Notes under the pieces: model-generated
The model's input: only the letters and a program-made list of their open reading frames with translations
Database searches by the model: none
What the model was told of the DNA's origin: nothing
Translations under genes and position numbers: made by a program
Part shown: piece after piece, positions 10,475-19,320 of the stretch
Layout of the letters: every line of letters starts with the position of its first letter
How positions within the stretch are numbered: position 1 is the first letter of the stretch
NCBI GenBank assembly: GCA_963204745.1
Contig: CAUJHF010000053.1
Span: 1-64,000, forward strand
Length of the DNA: 64,000 nt
DNA from: Pseudomonadota bacterium
GTDB taxonomy: Bacteria > Pseudomonadota > Gammaproteobacteria > Steroidobacterales > GCA-2729495
Direction of reading: 5' to 3'

Positions 10475-11047
10475 ATGCGTATAGGGCGCGGCAGCTGGCT
10501 GATCGCCCTCGCGCTTGCGGCCGTCGGCAGCAGCGTGGTCTTCATGCTCACCCCCGACCGGCAGCCGCCACAGGACAATAAGATCCGCGCGGAACAGGGC
10601 TACTACGTCAAGGAAGGCCGACTGACAGGTACCGGCGCAGATGGCCGGATCCTGTACAGCATCACCACCAGGGTCGCCAGACAGAATCTCGCAGATGGAA
10701 CGGTCGCGATGCAGGATGTCGCGGTGAACTATATGCCGGCCGCCGGGATTCCGTGGGACATGCGGGCCACCCGCGGGCAGACCACGCAGGATAGTAATAT
10801 CATCCGGCTCTCGGGGGACGTGCTGGTCACGTCCACGGCAGCCACTGCGGCAAATCACCGCCAGGCGCCACTGACGATTCGGACTGATTACCTTGAGCTT
10901 GATCCGGATACGTATATCGCCACCACCGACAGGCATGTGGTGATGCAACGGTCGCGGGATATGCTTTATGGCAGGGGGATGCGTGTCTACCTCAAACAGG
11001 ACCGGCTGCAACTTGAATCCGAGGTCCGCGGAACCTTTCTGCCGTAG
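10475..11047 (+). CDS. lptC: LPS export inner-membrane protein LptC
   Basis: LptC is the bitopic inner-membrane protein that receives LPS from LptB2FG and passes it to LptA. The 190-residue protein has a single N-terminal transmembrane helix (about 8-24, WLIALALAAVGSSVVFML) and a periplasmic beta-jellyroll region. Typical elements are GRILYSITTRVARQ and DYLELDPDTYIATTDRHV. It lies between kdsC and lptA, the conserved order. The 3' end overlaps the predicted lptA start. Confidence 0.9.
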   Translation: MRIGRGSWLIALALAAVGSSVVFMLTPDRQPPQDNKIRAEQGYYVKEGRLTGTGADGRILYSITTRVARQNLADGTVAMQDVAVNYMPAAGIPWDMRATRGQTTQDSNIIRLSGDVLVTSTAATAANHRQAPLTIRTDYLELDPDTYIATTDRHVVMQRSRDMLYGRGMRVYLKQDRLQLESEVRGTFLP

Positions 11048-11675
11048 CCTGATTGCGCTGCTGTGCTTCAGCAGCATCTCCGTCACGGCCCTCGCTGCCG
11101 AGACGCCGCAAGTTCCGGGAATCGATCCGGCTGTCCGCGCGCTGCCAATCGAACTCGACGCCGCCTACTCGGAACTCGACCGCCGCAACAACCGCCTGGT
11201 GTTCAGGAATCTGCACATTATCCAGGGCAGTCTGGCGATCAGTGCCGATGAGGCGACCGCCGACCCGGCCGACTTTGAGAACAGCACCTGGATTTTCACC
11301 GGCAATGTAGAGATCAGGAACGCCGGCCTGACAGCCTGGTGCGACAAGGCAGAGATGAGTTTCAGCAATAACACCCTTCTCCGGACCACCCTGCGCGGCA
11401 AGCCGGCGCGCTTCGCGCAACCCCGCCCGGGCGGCGGCTCGACCGAAGGCCACAGCGACGTGCTCGAATACGACCTCGGGGCGCGAACCATCCAGATGAC
11501 AGACAATGCGCTGCTCAGCGATGGCACCAACGAGATCACGGGTTCGCACATTGCCTACGACCTGGGGCGGGAAGTCGTCACGGCCAGCAGCAACGGATCC
11601 GGGCAGGTACGCATGAAGATTACGCCGCGCCAGAAACCGCCGCTGACCAACTCGCCAGCACAGAAAGCGGACTAG
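11013..11675 (+). CDS. lptA: LPS transport periplasmic protein LptA
   Basis: LptA forms the periplasmic bridge that carries LPS to the outer membrane. I infer a TTG start at 11013, giving 220 residues that begin MNPRSAEPFCRSLIALLCF. This supplies a complete signal peptide cleaved near ALA-AETP. The TTG overlaps the lptC end by 35 bp, and AGGA lies 11 bases upstream. The mature protein shows the OstA-like repeats NRLVFRNLHIIQGSLAISADEA and WIFTGNVEIRNAGLTAWCDKAE. In-frame coding extends to an ATG at 10968, but that would put non-signal residues before the leader. Confidence 0.88.
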   Translation: MNPRSAEPFCRSLIALLCFSSISVTALAAETPQVPGIDPAVRALPIELDAAYSELDRRNNRLVFRNLHIIQGSLAISADEATADPADFENSTWIFTGNVEIRNAGLTAWCDKAEMSFSNNTLLRTTLRGKPARFAQPRPGGGSTEGHSDVLEYDLGARTIQMTDNALLSDGTNEITGSHIAYDLGREVVTASSNGSGQVRMKITPRQKPPLTNSPAQKAD

Positions 11676-11681
11676 AACAGC

Positions 11682-12407
11682 GTGAGCAGTCTGCGCGGTG
11701 AAGGCCTTTACAAGAGCTTCAAGCTCCGGCAGGTCGTCCAGGGCATCTCCTTCGGCCTCGAGAGCGGCGAGATCGTGGGGCTGCTCGGACCGAATGGCGC
11801 CGGAAAGACCACCGCCTTCTACATGCTGGTCGGACTGATCCGCTGCGACCGCGGCCGGATTCTGCTCGACGACCGGGATCTCACCGACCTGCCGATGCAC
11901 CAGCGGGCGCGTCTCGGCCTCGGCTATCTGCCACAGGAAGCCTCGATCTTCCGCAAGCTGAGCGTCGAAGACAACATACTCGCGATCCTGCAGACACGCC
12001 CCGAACTCGACCGGGCCGGCCAGGAACAGCGCCTTGAAGAACTGCTGGATGAACTGCACATCTCGCATGTACGCACCGGGATCGGCATGAGCCTGTCCGG
12101 CGGTGAACGCCGACGCGTCGAGATCGCGCGGGCATTGGCTGCCGAGCCCCGCTTCGTGTTGCTGGACGAGCCTTTTGCCGGCGTAGACCCTATTTCAGTG
12201 CTCGATATCCAGCAGATCATCCGGCATCTCGCCTCCCGCGGTATCGGCATCCTGATCACCGACCATAATGTGCGCGAAACACTGGGAATCTGCAGCAGAG
12301 CCTATATTCTCAACGAAGGCGCAATGATCGCCGAGGGTGCACCGGCAGAAATTCTAGCCAACCGGCAGGTTCGGCAGGTGTATCTGGGTGAGGGCTTTAG
12401 ACTATAG
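11682..12407 (+). CDS. lptB: LPS export ABC transporter ATPase LptB
   Basis: LptB is the cytoplasmic ATPase that powers LPS extraction by LptB2FG. The 241-residue protein has Walker [10 protein letters not shown] (36-44), Q-loop PQEAS, signature LSGGE (138-142), Walker B VLLDEP with D162-E163, and switch His in ITDHNV. The GTG start is 6 bp after lptA. The membrane partners LptF and LptG are not in this window. Confidence 0.97.
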   Translation: MSSLRGEGLYKSFKLRQVVQGISFGLESGEIVGLLGPNGAGKTTAFYMLVGLIRCDRGRILLDDRDLTDLPMHQRARLGLGYLPQEASIFRKLSVEDNILAILQTRPELDRAGQEQRLEELLDELHISHVRTGIGMSLSGGERRRVEIARALAAEPRFVLLDEPFAGVDPISVLDIQQIIRHLASRGIGILITDHNVRETLGICSRAYILNEGAMIAEGAPAEILANRQVRQVYLGEGFRL

Positions 12408-12438
12408 AAGCGGTCGCCGTTAGCGGCCTGTCTCAGGG

Positions 12439-13929
12439 ATGACGATGAAGCCGGCACTGCAACTCCGAATCAGCCAGCAGCTGACCATGACCCCGCAGCT
12501 GCAGCAGGCGATACGCCTGCTGCTCATGCCGGTCACGGAGCTCAATACACAACTGGAGCAGTTGCTGGCCGAGAACATGATGCTGGAAGCCGAGGAGCCG
12601 GAGGCTGCGCCTGCTGAAATGGAGGCACATGAGCCGACGGGCAGCTCCGTCGGTGACAGTGATGCCGGTGATGCGGAAAGCGACCCCTGGAATACGGGCG
12701 ATGACCCCGTGGAAGCGGCCCCGGAGCCGTCTGTCAACGAGGACATGGACTCACTGCTGTGGAACGAGACCTCCGGCGGTGGCACCAGCTTCGATGATGA
12801 CGATGGACGTCCGGAGGCCAGCGACCGCAGCAGCGAGACCCTGCATGCCCACCTGATGTGGCAGCTGGAGACCGAACACTTCAGCGCCCGTGAGTTCAGC
12901 GTCGGCGAAGCCCTCATCGACGCCATCGATGATGCCGGCTACCTGACCGAGTCGCTCCCATCCATACTCGAAATGCTCGACCCGGCGGCAGACTACACGC
13001 TTGCCGAGATCGAACAGACCCTGCTGAAGGTTCAGGCACTCGATCCGGCCGGCATCGGCGCCAGGGATCTGGGCGAATGCCTGCGCATCCAGTTACAGCA
13101 GCTGGACCCTGAAGAGCCAGGCCGCGAACTCGCGCTCGCCATTACTCAGGACGGCCTTGATCTCGTCGCAGAACAGCAATACGCGATGCTGCGTCGCCGG
13201 CTCAGCGTGTCTGAAGAAGACCTGAACACTGCTCTGGCGCTGATACGCCATTGCAACCCGAAGCCCGGGCTCACCATTCACCCCGCACCCGCTGACTACA
13301 TCGTGCCCGACGTCTACGTGCGCAAGCGCCAGGGGCGCTGGCAGGTCGATTTGAACCGCTCGGTGACGCCGCGCCTCAAGGTCAACCAGGAATATGCCAA
13401 CCTGGTGCGCGGCGACAGCGCCCACACTGTCCTGCGCAACCAGCTGCAGGAAGCCCGCTGGCTGGTGCGGAGCCTGGAGATCCGCGACGACACCCTGCTG
13501 AAGGTTGCCACCTGTATCGTCGAGCGGCAGTCTGAATTCCTCGATCGCGGCGACGAGGCAATGCGCCCGATGGTCCTGAAGGATGTCGCTGAACTGGTGG
13601 GCATGCACGAATCGACGATCTCGCGGGTGACCACCAACAAGTACATGTACACGCCGCGGGGCGTCTTTGAATTCCGGCACTTTTTTTCCAGCCAGGTCAC
13701 CGGCAATGATGGCAGCGAACAGTCATCCACGGCGATCCGTGCGCGGATTCGCCGCCTGATCAGCCAGGAAGACCCGGCCAGTCCGCTGTCCGACAGTCAG
13801 CTTGCCGCGCTGCTGGCGAAGGAGAACATCAAAGTGGCGCGCCGAACGGTGGCAAAATACCGTGAAGCGATGCAGATCGAGCCGTCGAGCGAGCGCAAGC
13901 GCCGGCGGCGGCTGACCGCCAGCAGCTAG
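12439..13929 (+). CDS. rpoN: RNA polymerase sigma-54 factor RpoN
   Basis: Sigma-54 directs RNA polymerase to -24/-12 promoters activated by enhancer-binding ATPases. The 496-residue protein begins with the Gln/Leu-rich activator-responsive region I (LRISQQLTMTPQLQQAIRLL). An acidic region II follows at about 50-130, then the core-binding and DNA-binding domains. The RpoN box ARRTVAKYRE lies near 467-476, followed by a basic tail. The lptB-rpoN-hpf order is conserved in gammaproteobacteria. Confidence 0.97.
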   Translation: MTMKPALQLRISQQLTMTPQLQQAIRLLLMPVTELNTQLEQLLAENMMLEAEEPEAAPAEMEAHEPTGSSVGDSDAGDAESDPWNTGDDPVEAAPEPSVNEDMDSLLWNETSGGGTSFDDDDGRPEASDRSSETLHAHLMWQLETEHFSAREFSVGEALIDAIDDAGYLTESLPSILEMLDPAADYTLAEIEQTLLKVQALDPAGIGARDLGECLRIQLQQLDPEEPGRELALAITQDGLDLVAEQQYAMLRRRLSVSEEDLNTALALIRHCNPKPGLTIHPAPADYIVPDVYVRKRQGRWQVDLNRSVTPRLKVNQEYANLVRGDSAHTVLRNQLQEARWLVRSLEIRDDTLLKVATCIVERQSEFLDRGDEAMRPMVLKDVAELVGMHESTISRVTTNKYMYTPRGVFEFRHFFSSQVTGNDGSEQSSTAIRARIRRLISQEDPASPLSDSQLAALLAKENIKVARRTVAKYREAMQIEPSSERKRRRRLTASS

Positions 13930-13978
13930 GGATCGCAGCCGGAAAAACAGCAACCAGCACAACCAGGAGGCAGCCACC

Positions 13979-14299
13979 ATGCAAATCAACCTGACCGGCC
14001 ACCATGTCGAGATCACCCCTGCCCTGCGGACCTACGTAACCAGCAAGCTCTCCCGCCTCGAACGTCATTTCGAACACCTCATAGATATCCACTGCATCCT
14101 TACAGTCGAGAAACTCCGGCACCGTGCCGAGGCCACCGTCAACCTCAAGGGGGCCACGCTGTTTGCCGACGCCACCGAAGAAGACATGTACAAGTCCATC
14201 GACATGATGATCGACAAGCTCGACCGGCAGGTCAGAAGGCACAAGGGAAAGCTCAGCGACCATCACGCCACTGAAACGATCAGGCGTGATGTGCCGTGA
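13979..14299 (+). CDS. hpf: Ribosome hibernation promoting factor, short form
   Basis: Short HPF binds the decoding site of idle ribosomes and, with RMF, promotes 100S dimers. The 106-residue protein starts MQINLTGHHVEITPALRTYV and has the S30AE fold with DMYKSIDMMIDKLDRQVRRHKGK. It lacks the C-terminal dimerisation domain of long HPF. It has an excellent ribosome-binding site, AGGAGG at 13965-13970, eight bases before ATG, the strongest seen in the window. ptsN, which usually follows, is missing here. Confidence 0.95.
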   Translation: MQINLTGHHVEITPALRTYVTSKLSRLERHFEHLIDIHCILTVEKLRHRAEATVNLKGATLFADATEEDMYKSIDMMIDKLDRQVRRHKGKLSDHHATETIRRDVP

Positions 14300-14337
14300 A
14301 GTACCGGCTGGCACCTGACCAGAACTGCTGAGCACAG

Positions 14338-15237
14338 ATGCGCCTTATCATCGTCAGCGGCCTGTCCGGTTCCGGCAAGACCGTCGCCCTGCATTATTTT
14401 GAAGACCTCGGCTTCTACTGCATCGACAACGTGCCGGCTGCCCTGCTGGCATCAATGATCGAGCAGATCCTGGCAACCCAGGATCCGATGTACAGCAACC
14501 TCGCGATCGGCATAGATGCGCGCAATCGTGCTGCCGATCTCGCTCACCTGCCGGCCGTAACCGCAGATTTGCGTGCACGTGGCACCCGCTGCGAAGTGGT
14601 GTTCCTGCACGCCGATGACGACATCCTGCTGAAGCGTTTCGGGGAGACCCGTCGCAAGCATCCGCTCAGCGCGGCGGGTCTCAGCCTGCGCGAAGCCATA
14701 GACCGGGAACGCCAGTTGCTGGATCCGATCATCGGCGCTGCAGACCTGGTTATAGACACCACGCGAACCAGCGTCCATCAGTTGCGGGACATCGTCCGGC
14801 AGCGCATCGGCGGGCACGATTTTCCCGACCTGTCGATACTCATCGAGTCTTTCGGCTTCAAGAACGGCATTCCCGCTGATGCCGATTTCGTCTTCGATGT
14901 GCGCTGCCTGCCCAATCCCTACTGGGATGTAGCGCTGCGGACACTGACCGGCAAGGACCCGAAGGTTGCCGATTTTCTGGCGGCCAGCGAGAGCGTACAG
15001 CAGATGCTTCAGGACATACTCGGATTTCTGGAGCGCCGGATTCCACAGTACATCGACTGCAACCGCAACTACCTCACGGTCGCCATCGGCTGTACCGGTG
15101 GCCAGCATCGCTCGGTCTATATCGCGGAGAACCTTGCGACCGAGCTTTCAAAACGCCACAAACAGGTCATGACCCGGCACAATGAGCTGCCCGAAACGGA
15201 AGGCCGGATCACCGTGCCCCAGTTCGGCGGAACCTGA
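14338..15237 (+). CDS. rapZ: RNase adapter protein RapZ
   Basis: In E. coli RapZ binds the sRNAs GlmY/GlmZ and guides RNase E, so tuning glucosamine-6-phosphate synthase to cell-wall demand. The 299-residue protein has Walker A GLSGSGKT (8-15), the D-x-x-G region in FYCIDNVP, and a conserved C-terminal RNA-binding half with FDVRCLPNPYW and GCTGGQHRSVYIAE. It normally follows ptsN; here it directly follows hpf. It ends with a short gap before mgtE. Confidence 0.95.
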   Translation: MRLIIVSGLSGSGKTVALHYFEDLGFYCIDNVPAALLASMIEQILATQDPMYSNLAIGIDARNRAADLAHLPAVTADLRARGTRCEVVFLHADDDILLKRFGETRRKHPLSAAGLSLREAIDRERQLLDPIIGAADLVIDTTRTSVHQLRDIVRQRIGGHDFPDLSILIESFGFKNGIPADADFVFDVRCLPNPYWDVALRTLTGKDPKVADFLAASESVQQMLQDILGFLERRIPQYIDCNRNYLTVAIGCTGGQHRSVYIAENLATELSKRHKQVMTRHNELPETEGRITVPQFGGT

Positions 15238-15273
15238 ATCCGGATCTCCGGCCAAAACCCGCGTATTCCCCTT

Positions 15274-16623
15274 ATGGAACCGATCACCGCGACGCCACTT
15301 GACCTCGACGAGATCCACGCTGCCATTGAGCGTGGTGACGTGGTGCAGATCAGCCGGCTGGTGGCGGACCTGTATCCTGCAGAGATCGCCAGGCTCATCG
15401 AGTCATTGCCGGCCGAGGAGCGGCAGGCGATCTGGGCGGCCGTTCCGGACGACAGCGAGGGCGAGATCCTCGTCGAACTCAACGAGGAAGTCCGTTCCAG
15501 CGTGGTCGAAGCGATGGCCAGCCACGAAGTCGTGGCTGCCACTGAAGGCCTGGACATCGATGATCTAGCGGACTTCGTCGCCGACCTGCCGGAAAACCTG
15601 ACTTACAAGGTTCTGCAGTCCCTGTCCGTGCAGGACCGGGAACGTCTGCAGGCTGTGCTCGCCTATCCGGCCGACAGCGCGGGCGGCCTGATGAATCCCG
15701 AGACGGTTTCCGTGCGTCCGGATGTCAGCGTCGACGTCGTGCTGCGCTATCTGCGCATGCGCGGCGAACTGCCGATCAACACCGATTCGGTATTCGTGGT
15801 CGACCGGGACGACCGCTACCTCGGCGTGCTCACCTTTGCGCGCCTGCTGACCAGCGACCCGGAAGCAGCCGTGACTGCCCTCATGGATCCTTCTGTCGAG
15901 CCCATTCATGCCGCCAGCAGCGCAGCGGAGGTCGCCCGTGAATTCCAGGATCGCGACCTCGTCTCTGCGGCCGTCACTGACAGTGCCGGACGCCTGATCG
16001 GGCAGATCACGGTCGACGATGTCGTCGATGTGATCCAGGAACAGGCCGATCACGACATCCTCTCCCGCGACGGGCTGGACGAGGATGACGACATGTTCGC
16101 GCCGATCCTGACCAGCAGTCGCCGGCGTGGGGTCTGGCTGGTCCTGCACCTGACGCTGGCTTTCTGTACCGCTGCGGTCATCAATCTCTTCCAGCACACG
16201 ATGAACCAGGTGATCCTGCTTGCGGTGCTGATGCCGATGGTCGCTGCGCTGGGTGGCATCGCCGGAAGCCAGACCCTGACCCTGATGATCCGCAGCATTG
16301 CGCTGGGTCGCATACAGGGATCCAACGTCTCCCCGCTGCTGCGCCGCGAACTCTCCATCGGGCTGGTCAATGCACTTCTCGGCGCAACGGTGGTCGCAAC
16401 CGTGACTGCGCTGTTCTTTCGCGACTGGCGGGTAGCCGGTGTGATCGCAGCAGCAACGGCAGCCAATCTGCTGATCGCCGTTGCGGTAGGCTTCGGTGTG
16501 CCGCTGGCACTGCGGCGGCTGCGCATCGACCCGGCGCTTGCCGGCTCGGTGATCCTGATTACCGTAACTGACCTGGTGGGCTTTGTCGCCGTACTCGGAC
16601 TCGGGACTCTGCTGCTGACCTGA
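15274..16623 (+). CDS. mgtE: Magnesium transporter MgtE
   Basis: MgtE is a dimeric Mg2+ channel gated by intracellular magnesium. The 449-residue protein has the N-terminal superhelical domain (about 1-130, with HAAIERGDVVQISRLVADL), two CBS domains (about 135-255, containing SAGGLMNPETVSVRPD), the connecting helix, and five hydrophobic helices (about 285-449). The pore signature appears as ALGGIAGSQTLTLMIR. It is last in the run that starts with kdsD, and its stop is 9 bp from the convergent patatin gene. Confidence 0.95.
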   Translation: MEPITATPLDLDEIHAAIERGDVVQISRLVADLYPAEIARLIESLPAEERQAIWAAVPDDSEGEILVELNEEVRSSVVEAMASHEVVAATEGLDIDDLADFVADLPENLTYKVLQSLSVQDRERLQAVLAYPADSAGGLMNPETVSVRPDVSVDVVLRYLRMRGELPINTDSVFVVDRDDRYLGVLTFARLLTSDPEAAVTALMDPSVEPIHAASSAAEVAREFQDRDLVSAAVTDSAGRLIGQITVDDVVDVIQEQADHDILSRDGLDEDDDMFAPILTSSRRRGVWLVLHLTLAFCTAAVINLFQHTMNQVILLAVLMPMVAALGGIAGSQTLTLMIRSIALGRIQGSNVSPLLRRELSIGLVNALLGATVVATVTALFFRDWRVAGVIAAATAANLLIAVAVGFGVPLALRRLRIDPALAGSVILITVTDLVGFVAVLGLGTLLLT

Positions 16624-16632
16624 AGAACCGCC

Positions 16633-17931
16633 TCAGCGTGCGGCGGCCACCGCCGCTTCGTCGATCTTCAGCACCCTCAGGCGCTGCGAATACTCATCAC
16701 TGAGGTCGCGCCAGCCGGCGATGCCACCACGCGCCTGCACCGGCTCACCTTCCATGAAGGAAATCAGCTCGGCCTGGCGCCCCATCGCATCCTCATAGCC
16801 AAGCTGGATCAACTCGCGGGTATAACCTGACTCGAAGAGCAGGTAACTGAGCAGCTGACTGCCCGCGTAGTTGGTGGCACCGACACCGCGCATCAACAGG
16901 CGGAACGCCTTGGGCATTTCATCGACATGCCGCCCGGCAATCTCGCGGATATCACGACTCGGCAGCATGATCAGTGCATCCGTATGGTGCAGAACACCGA
17001 ACTCGCCCTGCAGCACGCGCCCGGGCAGCTTTTCCAGGATCAGGTTGATGCGCGTCAGACTCTCCAGATCCGAAGACAGTCCGTCCATGAACAGCGCATC
17101 CAGCACATAACCGGCAATCTTGCCGAAGCTCGGATATGGCACCTGCTCGTCAAGGCCGGGTAATGGATCGACGATCTCGTTGCGTACCCCGATCACCAGG
17201 ATGCGCTCTGCACCGAGCCGCAGCGCAGGTGACAGTGGCGTCGCCTGGCGCATCGCGCCGTCGCCGAAGTATTCCTGGCCTACCCTGACCGGTGGAAAGA
17301 TCATCGGTACGGCGATGCTCGCCATCAGGTGCTCAAGCGTGATTGTGGCCGGACGTCCTTTCCGTCGCACCCGGTCCCAGCTCTGATGCGCAGGAGTCCC
17401 CTGAAAGAAGCTCACCGAACGGGCCGAATCGTAGCCAGCGGCGGTGATAGCCAGCGCGCCCAGATAGCCCTGATCGATGGCTTCCTGTATTGCTTCGAAA
17501 TTGAGGCGCGCACGGAGCAGTTCCCACAGCGGCTCGTTGTCCAGCAGCGCCCGCGGATTCTGCTCGCCCAGACCACCGAAGATCAGCGCAGTCACCCAGC
17601 GCAGGCTGCTTTTCAGCATCGTCGCGGTATCACAGCGGAAGATCTGCTCGGAGCGGAAATTTGCCCACACGCGCTCAAGATCATTGGCGGCCGCCCGGAA
17701 CACCCGTGCGCGGGTTGCGAGTACCGCGGCACTGATCGCACCGGCCGATGTGCCGCTGAGTACGGCAAAGGGATTCGGAGACCGGCGCGGCAGCAACTCG
17801 GCCAGTGCCTTCAGCACCCCGACCTGGTAGGCGCCGCGGGCGCCGCCGCCAGGCAAGACCAGCCCGATCTGCCTCTCCATGGCGAGGGTAGAAGCAATCC
17901 GCTGTTGGCGCGTACGGCTCATTCGCAGCAT
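16633..17931 (-). CDS. Patatin-like phospholipase
   Basis: This is a predicted Ser-Asp dyad acyl hydrolase acting on phospholipids or acyl esters. In the 432-residue protein the oxyanion hole is PGGGARGAY (27-35). The nucleophile elbow is GTSAG (60-64, Ser62) and the partner is D224 in GDGAM. About 200 residues follow the patatin domain, with no motif I recognise. No signal peptide is visible, so action at the inner membrane face is likely. MERQIG at residue 18 is an alternative start. Substrate and role are unknown. Confidence 0.85.
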   Translation of the reverse strand: MLRMSRTRQQRIASTLAMERQIGLVLPGGGARGAYQVGVLKALAELLPRRSPNPFAVLSGTSAGAISAAVLATRARVFRAAANDLERVWANFRSEQIFRCDTATMLKSSLRWVTALIFGGLGEQNPRALLDNEPLWELLRARLNFEAIQEAIDQGYLGALAITAAGYDSARSVSFFQGTPAHQSWDRVRRKGRPATITLEHLMASIAVPMIFPPVRVGQEYFGDGAMRQATPLSPALRLGAERILVIGVRNEIVDPLPGLDEQVPYPSFGKIAGYVLDALFMDGLSSDLESLTRINLILEKLPGRVLQGEFGVLHHTDALIMLPSRDIREIAGRHVDEMPKAFRLLMRGVGATNYAGSQLLSYLLFESGYTRELIQLGYEDAMGRQAELISFMEGEPVQARGGIAGWRDLSDEYSQRLRVLKIDEAAVAAAR

Positions 17932-18021
17932 ATTCCCGGAAAAGTCACTGGCCGAACGGTAAACGCGATCTTAAGCACACGCGAAATACCATCACAAGGA
18001 ACGGGGCCGCAGTCCGCCCGC

Positions 18022-19320
18022 TCAATCCCGGCCCGAAGGCCGTTCTCGAAGACGGGCCTGACGACCGAGCCACCAGCCGTTCAGCGCCCATAGCGCGGCA
18101 AGGACAGCGCCCAGCAGCGCGACACCGGCACTCGCGAGACCGCCGGCTTCGAGTGCGGTCTTGACCTGTGCAGAAAGTGCGTCGCCGCCGCGATAGACCG
18201 GGACGTCGATCAGGTTCTTGGCCTTGTACTTCGACTCGGTGTCGACGCGGCTGAAAAGCATTTCACGGCCCGGCCGGATGAACGCGTATTCACCAACGCG
18301 ACGTGCCACGAATACCACCGCGAGGACCCAGAAAGTATTCACGACCGCCAGGCCGAGAAAACCTGCAACCATGACCAGCGGCACCAGCGTCAGAAGCGCC
18401 ACAACACCCAGACGGGAAGCCAGACGCCCGGTGATGAACAGCTGCAGGATGATGGTGAGGCCCTGCACGATGTAGTCGAGACGCGCGAAGACCTGGGTGC
18501 GCTGGGCAGTGTCGGTAAAGGTCTCGCTCACCAGCCGCAGCTGCTCGAAGTACAGGAAAGTATTGACCGAGGCCAGCAGGATCACAAACAGCGAGATACC
18601 GAGCAGATATGGCGACTTGAGCACCAGCGTAAAACCCGCGAACGGATTCCCCCCCATCGGGCGCTCGGGCGCGCGCGGCCCGCCGGACGAAGCGGGAGCA
18701 GTTGCCCAGATCCTGAGCAGCGCACGCTGACAGATGATTGCGACGACGAAAAAACCGGCGCCCATGAACAGCACGCCCGGATTGCCGACCAGAGGTACCA
18801 CCAGGTCTGTCAGCAACGGCCCGACCAGCGCTCCGGCAGTACCACCCGCAGCAATCACCCCGAACAGGCGCTGCGTCTGGGCGATATCAAACAGCTCGAG
18901 CAGGAAGCTCCAGAACACCGAAACAATGAACAGGTTCAGTACGCTGATCCACACATAGAAGAACTGGGCAACAACAGTGTTCTGTTCATCCGCAGCCAGC
19001 ATCAGGCCGACCGCAACAAGCGAAGCCGCAACGACGGCATAGATCCATGGCAGGAAAGCGCTGCGCCGGAATCGCGTACACGCCCAGCCATAGACAGGAA
19101 CGATCAGCAGCGAAGCGATCCAGGTGACCACATACAGGTCGCTCACCCGGTCTGCACCGAGGATCGTGCCCATCGTTTCACGCACCGGCCGGACAGCAAA
19201 ATATCCGCCCAGCACGCAGAAAAACAGCAGAAAGGCCGTGACTACGGACTGCGTTTCATGCGCCTCGATACTGGTGGTTCGCCCCAGCAACCGGCCAAGC
19301 GCTGACGAGGAGCGGCTCAC
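18022..19320 (-). CDS. Multi-pass transporter, MFS / nucleotide-exchange-transporter-like
   Basis: The 432-residue protein has roughly 11-12 hydrophobic segments. The first half, with FFCVLGGYFAVRPVRETMG, recalls both MFS carriers and the bacterial/plastid ATP-ADP exchange (Npt/Tlc) family. A cytosolic loop near 205-225 is rich in Pro and Ser. Its start overlaps the pyk stop by 4 bp, so it is co-expressed with tkt-gap-pgk-pyk. Substrate is unknown; a nucleotide or phosphorylated metabolite is a guess from family resemblance and operon context. Confidence 0.65.
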   Translation of the reverse strand: MSRSSSALGRLLGRTTSIEAHETQSVVTAFLLFFCVLGGYFAVRPVRETMGTILGADRVSDLYVVTWIASLLIVPVYGWACTRFRRSAFLPWIYAVVAASLVAVGLMLAADEQNTVVAQFFYVWISVLNLFIVSVFWSFLLELFDIAQTQRLFGVIAAGGTAGALVGPLLTDLVVPLVGNPGVLFMGAGFFVVAIICQRALLRIWATAPASSGGPRAPERPMGGNPFAGFTLVLKSPYLLGISLFVILLASVNTFLYFEQLRLVSETFTDTAQRTQVFARLDYIVQGLTIILQLFITGRLASRLGVVALLTLVPLVMVAGFLGLAVVNTFWVLAVVFVARRVGEYAFIRPGREMLFSRVDTESKYKAKNLIDVPVYRGGDALSAQVKTALEAGGLASAGVALLGAVLAALWALNGWWLGRQARLRERPSGRD

